Part shown: one piece after another, positions 13,347-18,498 of the stretch | Layout of the letters: every line of letters starts with the position of its first letter | How positions within the stretch are numbered: position 1 is the first letter of the stretch | DNA from: Oscillospiraceae bacterium | Lineage (GTDB): Bacteria; Bacillota; Clostridia; Oscillospirales; Acutalibacteraceae | Reading direction: 5' to 3' | DNA length: 18,498 nucleotides | Assembly (NCBI GenBank): GCA_022508865.1 | Contig: JAFLUK010000015.1 | Location: 1-18,498, forward strand | The notes under the pieces: generated by a model | The model's database searches: none | Seen by the model: the letters and a program-made list of their open reading frames with translations, nothing else | Told to the model about the DNA's origin: nothing | Position numbers and translations under genes: made by a program

Positions 13347-13826
13347 ATGTTAAATTTAGACCCCTGGAATATATTATTTACAGTAATAAATTTGCTGATA
13401 TTCTTCCTGATAATCAAATTTTTCCTTTTAAAGCCTGTCAGAAATATAATTGATAAAAGAGAAAAACTGATAGAGCAGGAGTTTACCGAAGCAGCAGATA
13501 CGAAGAAAGCCGCAGAGGATTTAAAGGCAGAATACGAGGGTAACATTCAGTCGGCCCAGAAAAAAGCCGCCGAGATTACTGCTGATGCAAAGAAAACTGC
13601 CAATGCTCAAAGAGAAAACATTCTCAATCAGGCAAATAATCAGGCAAGAAGCATAGTGGAAAAGGCTCAAAAAGATGCAAAGCTGGAGTACGATAAGACT
13701 ATATCCAAGCTGGAAAGTGAAATTGCAGGTCTTGCTCTTGCTGCCGCGGCAAAGGTGGTTAAGGAAAATGTTTCGGAAAACGATACCACAGGGTATGACA
13801 AGTTTTTAAATCAGGAGGATAACTGA
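13347..13826 (+). CDS. atpF: F-type ATP synthase subunit b
   Basis: A 159-residue peripheral-stalk subunit. One membrane helix at about residues 7-28 (WNILFTVINLLIFFLIIKFF) is followed by the conserved basic/proline turn LLKPVRNIIDKR. A long charged, alanine-rich helix then runs to the end and forms the dimeric coiled-coil stator reaching to the delta subunit. Length and layout are typical. It starts 13 bases after atpE with AAGGTGAG as ribosome binding site. Its TGA (13824-13826) lies one base before the atpH start. Confidence 0.95.
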   Translation: MLNLDPWNILFTVINLLIFFLIIKFFLLKPVRNIIDKREKLIEQEFTEAADTKKAAEDLKAEYEGNIQSAQKKAAEITADAKKTANAQRENILNQANNQARSIVEKAQKDAKLEYDKTISKLESEIAGLALAAAAKVVKENVSENDTTGYDKFLNQEDN

Positions 13827-13827
13827 T

Positions 13828-14328
13828 ATGTCATCCTCAATAAGCTACGGAAAGGTTTTGTATCTGCTGAATGTTAACAGAGAATCAATCAGCAATGCAG
13901 AAAACACACTGAAAAGTTGTGATGAACTTTATAAAGCCCTGTGCAGTCCTGTAGTTCCGGCCGAGAACAAGTACAGAATTATTGACAGGATATTTGATAA
14001 TGATATAAAGAACTTTATTAAGGTCGTATGCAAAAAGGGCAAAATGAATGAAATTTTCGATATTTTCTCACAGTACAGACGTTGCTACAATACGGAGAAT
14101 GAAATTTTAGAAGCTTCTTTGTATTACGTTGCAAAACCTACACAGGAACAGCAGATTAAAATAAAAGAATATTTAAAGAAAAAGTTTGGTGCAAAGCAAG
14201 TTAAGCTGAATATGATAAATAAGCCAAGCCTTATAGGCGGATTTATCATTGAAGCTAACGGATATGAAATTGACAGAAGCTTTAAGCAAAAGCTTGATGC
14301 ACTAAATCGTAAATTGGTTTGGAGGTAA
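13828..14328 (+). CDS. atpH: F-type ATP synthase subunit delta
   Basis: A 166-residue stator subunit that joins the b dimer to the top of the F1 alpha3beta3 head. The sequence is divergent, as usual for delta. The family pattern is visible: SYGKVLYLL at the N-terminus, FIKVVCKKGKMNEIFDIFSQYR in the middle, and the C-terminal NKPSLIGGFIIEANGYEIDRS with the conserved GG and D-x-S. It is slightly shorter than the ~180-residue norm. AGGAGG (13813-13818) lies inside the end of atpF. Its own last codons contain the GGAGG of atpA. Confidence 0.92.
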   Translation: MSSSISYGKVLYLLNVNRESISNAENTLKSCDELYKALCSPVVPAENKYRIIDRIFDNDIKNFIKVVCKKGKMNEIFDIFSQYRRCYNTENEILEASLYYVAKPTQEQQIKIKEYLKKKFGAKQVKLNMINKPSLIGGFIIEANGYEIDRSFKQKLDALNRKLVWR

Positions 14329-14333
14329 CTGAA

Positions 14334-15854
14334 ATGAGTACTATCAAATCGGATGAAATCATTTCAATACTGAAAAGTGAAATTGAAAATTTTGAATTTG
14401 ACACCAGCGAAAGAGAAACAGGCACCGTAATCTCCCTTAGCGACGGCATTGCAAGAATTTACGGAATTGACAGTGCAATGTACGGCGAAATTGTTGTGTT
14501 CGAAAACGGCGCAAAGGGAATGGTGCAGGATATAAAAGAGAGCGATATCGGTGTTATTCTATTTGACAAAGACAAGGGAATCCGTGAGGGTGTTAAGGTA
14601 ACAAGAACTCACAAAAAAGCAGGCGTGCCTGTCGGTGACAATTTTCTTGGCAGAGTTGTAAATGCGCTTGGAGCCCCAATTGACGGCAAGGGCAGTATTA
14701 AGGAGCTGGAATATCGCCCTATTGAGTGTGCCGCTCCCTCAATTGTAGAGAGGAAGTCTGTCAACAAGCCAATGGCTACAGGTATTTTGTCTATTGACTC
14801 AATGTTCCCAATCGGCAGAGGTCAGAGAGAACTTATTATCGGCGACAGACAGACCGGCAAAACCTCAATTGCTGTTGACGCAATGCTTAATCAGAAGGGC
14901 AATGATGTTATTTGTATCTATGTTGCAATCGGTCAAAAAGCCTCTACAGTTGCAAAAATTGTTAATACCCTTGAAAAGCAGGGTGCAATGGACTATTCAA
15001 TAGTTGTTTCTGCAACAGCTTCAGACCCTGCACCTGTTCAGTATATTGCACCATATGCAGGTACATCCCTTGCTGAATACTTTATGTATCAGGGCAAGGA
15101 CGTACTTATTGTATATGATGACCTTAGCAAGCACGCAGTTGCATACAGAGCAATGTCACTGCTTCTTGAACGTTCACCGGGACGAGAAGCATATCCCGGT
15201 GATGTGTTCTATCTTCATTCAAGACTTCTTGAGCGTTCAGCCAGACTTTCAGACGAGCTTGGCGGAGGCTCAATTACAGCACTTCCAATCATAGAAACAC
15301 AGGCAGGTGATGTTTCTGCCTACATTCCTACAAATGTAATTTCTATTACAGACGGACAGATATTTTTGGAAAGCGATTTATTTAATGCAGGTATGCGCCC
15401 TGCTGTTAATGTTGGTCTTTCGGTTTCCCGTGTTGGCGGTGCTGCCCAGACAAAAGCTATGAAAAAGGCGGCAGGCTCAATTCGTATTGATTTGGCTCAA
15501 TACAGAGAAATGGAAGTGTTTACACAGTTTTCTTCGGATTTGGACCCCGAAACAAAGGAACAGTTAAAGTTTGGTAAGGGTCTAATGGAAATGCTTAAGC
15601 AGCCTCTTTGCCGTCCTCTTCCGCTGGCACAGCAGGTAATTTCTCTTGTTGCGGCAGAAAACAAGATTATGCTTGATGTTCCTGCAAAAAATATCAAGTC
15701 ATTCCAAATGGAAATGCTGTCATACTTTGAAGCAAAGCATCCTGAAATTATTAAAGAAATTGCAGATACAGCGGCTCTATCCGACCAACTGAAAGACAAG
15801 ATTATTCAGGTTGCAGCGGAGTTCAGAGATACCACAGATTTAGCAACAGACTAA
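14334..15854 (+). CDS. atpA: F-type ATP synthase subunit alpha
   Basis: A 506-residue non-catalytic nucleotide-binding subunit of F1. The start is placed at ATG 14334 (MSTIKSDEIISIL), 8 bases after GGAGG; a TTG at 14319 overlapping atpH is less likely because it precedes that site. The P-loop GDRQTGKT is at 170-177 and the arginine finger Arg366 is in SVSRVGGAAQTK. The N-terminal beta-barrel (GTVISLSDGIARIYGI), DPAPVQYIAPY and ERSPGREAYPGDVFYLHSR are all normal. It starts 5 bases after atpH and ends 43 bases before atpG. Confidence 0.97.
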   Translation: MSTIKSDEIISILKSEIENFEFDTSERETGTVISLSDGIARIYGIDSAMYGEIVVFENGAKGMVQDIKESDIGVILFDKDKGIREGVKVTRTHKKAGVPVGDNFLGRVVNALGAPIDGKGSIKELEYRPIECAAPSIVERKSVNKPMATGILSIDSMFPIGRGQRELIIGDRQTGKTSIAVDAMLNQKGNDVICIYVAIGQKASTVAKIVNTLEKQGAMDYSIVVSATASDPAPVQYIAPYAGTSLAEYFMYQGKDVLIVYDDLSKHAVAYRAMSLLLERSPGREAYPGDVFYLHSRLLERSARLSDELGGGSITALPIIETQAGDVSAYIPTNVISITDGQIFLESDLFNAGMRPAVNVGLSVSRVGGAAQTKAMKKAAGSIRIDLAQYREMEVFTQFSSDLDPETKEQLKFGKGLMEMLKQPLCRPLPLAQQVISLVAAENKIMLDVPAKNIKSFQMEMLSYFEAKHPEIIKEIADTAALSDQLKDKIIQVAAEFRDTTDLATD

Positions 15855-15897
15855 CTGTTTCGGCAAAATATATTTAAGGATTTAAGGAAGTCTTTTT

Positions 15898-16803
15898 ATG
15901 GCTAATACAAGAGAAATTCAGAGCAGAATAAAAAGCATTAACGATACTCTGAAAATTACAAATGCAATGTATATGATTTCTTCAGGCAAGCTGAAAAGAG
16001 CAAAAAGGGAGTATGAGAATACTCACCCTTACTTTATTGAATTGCAGGACGCAATTAAAAAGGCTCTAAAGCTTGTGCCTGATGTTGAGCATAGATATTT
16101 TTATAACGAAAACGACATAGCAGGTCAACCCGAAAAGGTAAAGGGTGTTATTGTTGTTACGGCAGACAAGGGACTTGCAGGTGCGTATAACCAGAATGTT
16201 ATAAAAAAGGCCTGCGAAATTATTGATTTGGACAGCTTTAAAAATGACAAGCTGTTTGTTGTTGGTCAGGTTGGCAGACATTATTTTCAAAAGCAGGATA
16301 TTTTTGTTGACCGACATTTTCAGTATACTGCACAAGACCCCAGCCTTAACAGAGCAAGAAAAATTGCAGAAACTGTAATTCATCTCTTTAATAAAAAGGA
16401 GCTTGACGAGGTGTATATTGTTTACACACAGATGAAAACTCCAATCACCACAGAGCCAAAGGTAAAACGTCTTTTGCCACTTCGTAAAAGGGCTTTTACA
16501 GACAACTCTGACCACATTGATATGGGTACAAATCTTGACAATATTACGCTTTTGCCCTCGGCAGATGCAGTGTTCAACAATGTTATTCCGGATTTTATTT
16601 CGGGCTATGTTTACGGCGCCCTTGTTGAATCTTATTGTAGTGAACAAAATGCAAGAATGATGGCTATGCAGGCGGCTACCGACAGTGCAAGGGATATGCT
16701 CAAGGAGCTTTCTGTTCTTTACAACAGAGCACGTCAAGCGGCTATTACACAGGAGATTACAGAGGTTATCTCCGGTGCAAAGGCACAGAAAAAAGATGAT
16801 TAG
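15898..16803 (+). CDS. atpG: F-type ATP synthase subunit gamma
   Basis: A 301-residue central-shaft subunit that turns inside the alpha3beta3 head and sits on the c ring. The conserved N-terminal helix is present (TREIQSRIKSINDTLKITNAM, then MISSGKLKRA). So are the Rossmann-like middle part with ADKGLAGAYNQNV and the C-terminal helix ending YNRARQAAITQEITEVISGA, where most of the family identity lies. Length is normal. The ribosome binding site is AAGGAAG, 8 bases before the ATG. No insertion or redox-switch cysteine pair of the chloroplast type is seen. Confidence 0.95.
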   Translation: MANTREIQSRIKSINDTLKITNAMYMISSGKLKRAKREYENTHPYFIELQDAIKKALKLVPDVEHRYFYNENDIAGQPEKVKGVIVVTADKGLAGAYNQNVIKKACEIIDLDSFKNDKLFVVGQVGRHYFQKQDIFVDRHFQYTAQDPSLNRARKIAETVIHLFNKKELDEVYIVYTQMKTPITTEPKVKRLLPLRKRAFTDNSDHIDMGTNLDNITLLPSADAVFNNVIPDFISGYVYGALVESYCSEQNARMMAMQAATDSARDMLKELSVLYNRARQAAITQEITEVISGAKAQKKDD

Positions 16804-16853
16804 CTAAATAACCATTCCGTTGAAACACAATGTGTAGCGAAAGGATGAAAATA

Positions 16854-18245
16854 ATGAATAAAGGTAGAATTATTCAGGTTATGGGACCGGTTGTTGATGT
16901 TCAGTTTACTGCTGATACAATTCCTGACATCAAAGACGCCCTCACCGTTGAGAATGATGGAAAAACCCTTGTTATGGAGGTTGCGCAGCACCTTGGCAAT
17001 GACCGAGTAAGATGCATTATGCTGGCTTCCTCCGACGGTCTATATAGAAATATGGAGGTTACATCCACAGGGGCAGGTATTAAGGTTCCTGTTGGAGAAA
17101 AAACTCTCGGCAGACTTTTCAACACTCTGGGAGAAACAATTGACAGCGGTGAAAGTCTTGAAAATGAAGAACATTGGGAAATTCACAGAGATCCCCCTTC
17201 ATTTGAGGAACAAAGTCCCGTTGTAGAAATTCTGGAAACAGGTATTAAGGCAATTGATTTACTGGCTCCTTATGCAAAGGGCGGTAAAATCGGACTTTTC
17301 GGCGGTGCTGGCGTGGGCAAAACCGTTCTTATTCAGGAGCTTATCCGCAATATTGCCACAGAGCACGGCGGCTACTCAATTTTCACCGGTGTTGGTGAAC
17401 GTTCCAGAGAGGGTAATGACCTTTGGGTAGAAATGAAGGAGTCCGGTGTTATTGAAAAGACAGCCCTTGTTTTCGGTCAGATGAATGAGCCACCGGGAGC
17501 AAGAATGAGAGTTGCAGAAACAGGTCTTACAATGGCTGAATATTTCAGAGACACTATGAATCAGAATGTTCTTCTGTTTATTGATAATATTTTCCGTTTC
17601 ACACAGGCAGGCTCGGAAGTTTCTGCGCTTCTTGGCAGAATGCCCTCCGCCGTTGGTTATCAGCCTACATTGGCTACGGAAATGGGTGAGCTTCAGGAGA
17701 GAATCGCTTCCACAAAGAACGGCTCTGTAACATCTGTTCAGGCAGTTTATGTTCCTGCCGATGACCTTACCGACCCTGCTCCTGCCACCACCTTTGCTCA
17801 TCTTGACGCTACAACAGTTCTTTCCAGAAAAATTGTAGAACAGGGTATTTATCCTGCAATTGACCCACTGGAAAGTACTTCAAGAATTCTTGAAGCAGAT
17901 GTTGTAGGGGAGGAGCACTATGAAACAGCTCGAAAAGTACAGGAAATTCTCCAAAAGTACAGAGAGCTTCAGGATATTATTGCAATTCTGGGTATGGAGG
18001 AGCTTGCCGACGAGGACAAAGTTACTGTTTACAGGGCAAGAAAAATTCAGAAATTCCTGTCACAGCCCTTCCACGTTGCAGAGAATTTTACAGGTGTTCC
18101 CGGAAAATATGTTCCTCTCAAGGACACAATTCGTTCCTTTAAGTCCATTATTGATGGCGAAATGGACGACTATCCGGAGTCTGCATTCTTTAATGTTGGC
18201 GACATTGAAGATGTAAAGGCAAAGGCAAAAGAGCTGAAGAAATAA
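16854..18245 (+). CDS. atpD: F-type ATP synthase subunit beta (catalytic)
   Basis: A 463-residue catalytic subunit of F1. The start is set at ATG 16854 (MNKGRIIQVMGPVVDVQF) with AAGGA 8 bases upstream; in-frame ATGs at 16830 and 16845 would precede or overlap that site. The P-loop GGAGVGKT is at 150-157, followed by GERSREGNDLW with the catalytic glutamate. The Walker B region is LLFIDNIFRFTQAGSEVSAL. The usual DELSEED lever is present as a variant in GMEELADEDKVTV. Otherwise it is highly conserved, including the C-terminal RARKIQKFLSQPF. It starts 50 bases after atpG and ends 31 bases before atpC. Confidence 0.97.
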   Translation: MNKGRIIQVMGPVVDVQFTADTIPDIKDALTVENDGKTLVMEVAQHLGNDRVRCIMLASSDGLYRNMEVTSTGAGIKVPVGEKTLGRLFNTLGETIDSGESLENEEHWEIHRDPPSFEEQSPVVEILETGIKAIDLLAPYAKGGKIGLFGGAGVGKTVLIQELIRNIATEHGGYSIFTGVGERSREGNDLWVEMKESGVIEKTALVFGQMNEPPGARMRVAETGLTMAEYFRDTMNQNVLLFIDNIFRFTQAGSEVSALLGRMPSAVGYQPTLATEMGELQERIASTKNGSVTSVQAVYVPADDLTDPAPATTFAHLDATTVLSRKIVEQGIYPAIDPLESTSRILEADVVGEEHYETARKVQEILQKYRELQDIIAILGMEELADEDKVTVYRARKIQKFLSQPFHVAENFTGVPGKYVPLKDTIRSFKSIIDGEMDDYPESAFFNVGDIEDVKAKAKELKK

Positions 18246-18276
18246 AACTTCTGAATTATGATTATGGTGAAGCATA

Positions 18277-18498
18277 ATGAATACATTTGATTTAAAATTA
18301 ATAGCTGCCAACAAGATTGTCTATCAGGGTAAGTGTGAAAAAATGACAATACCCTGCTTTGACGGTGAAAAGGGCATTTTGGCCCATCACGAAAATATAT
18401 TGATGGCCACCGATGTAGGTATAACAAGATATACCGATGATACAGGAAAAGAGGTTGTGCTGTTTACAGGTTTGGGATTTATTGAAATTCTTGACAAC
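18277..18498 (+). CDS. atpC: F-type ATP synthase subunit epsilon, 3'-partial at the window edge
   Basis: The first 74 codons of the epsilon subunit, which binds gamma and the c ring and can inhibit ATP hydrolysis. The start at 18277 reads MNTFDLKLIAANKIVYQG. The family motif FDGEKGILAHHENIL, the N-terminal beta-sandwich signature, follows. The ribosome binding site (GGTGA) is modest. The frame runs off the end at 18498, so the C-terminal helical domain cannot be judged. Confidence 0.93.
   Translation, partial: MNTFDLKLIAANKIVYQGKCEKMTIPCFDGEKGILAHHENILMATDVGITRYTDDTGKEVVLFTGLGFIEILDN

Noticed and set aside
16066..16737. 223-codon minus-strand frame inside atpG
   Set aside because: It is a shadow of a strongly conserved gene; its Cys/Asn/Ile-rich composition is not protein-like.
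1..18498. CRISPR arrays, tRNA or rRNA genes, complete insertion sequences
   Set aside because: No regularly spaced repeat-spacer array, cloverleaf, rRNA segment or transposase frame was seen on either strand by eye.

Overview
The window looks like chromosome from a low-GC, spore-forming member of the Clostridia, probably a gut Ruminococcaceae/Oscillospirales-type organism. The reasons are a cotJ spore-coat operon, an F-type ATP synthase operon with clostridial-looking subunits, queuosine-precursor salvage genes of the kind known from gut Firmicutes, strong GGAGG ribosome binding sites and sigma-A-like promoters. Species cannot be named from the sequence alone.

Layout. Positions 1-1230 hold the 3' part of an AT-rich accessory gene ending in a HEPN-like motif. 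A decayed reading frame and a long hairpin follow (1231-1499). On the minus strand lies a spore-coat operon, cotJA-cotJB, with a candidate sigma-E promoter. Its third gene, cotJC, survives only as its first ~31 codons, so the accessory DNA abuts a broken cotJ operon at about 1550-1557. Next come a secreted esterase lipoprotein (minus) and, divergently, an AzgA-like purine permease. At 5175-6784 a promoter, a preQ1-I-like riboswitch and a terminator precede a radical SAM enzyme (QueL-like queuine lyase candidate) and a YhhQ-family queuosine-precursor transporter overlapping by ATGA. A bidirectional terminator separates them from a small unknown lipoprotein (minus). Then come a cytoplasmic GH13 enzyme, a 65-residue unknown protein and an MscS-type channel, apparently co-transcribed, and an aldo/keto reductase with two C-terminal cysteine clusters.

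From 11464 to the end is the ATP synthase operon, in the order atpB-atpE-atpF-atpH-atpA-atpG-atpD-atpC (atpC cut by the window edge). Catalytic and coupling residues are intact throughout. Its outstanding feature is atpE: it encodes not the usual ~80-residue single hairpin but 330 residues made of four fused c-subunit hairpins, each with its own ion-carrying glutamate (E56, E158, E237, E313). The rotor ring would thus be built from tetrameric units, so its hairpin number should be a multiple of four if the precursor is not cleaved. The ligand pattern suggests proton rather than sodium coupling.

The most interesting items are the quadruple c subunit, the preQ1-type riboswitch with its queuine-salvage operon, and the accessory-DNA junction that destroyed cotJC. 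Novelty cannot be judged without database searches.
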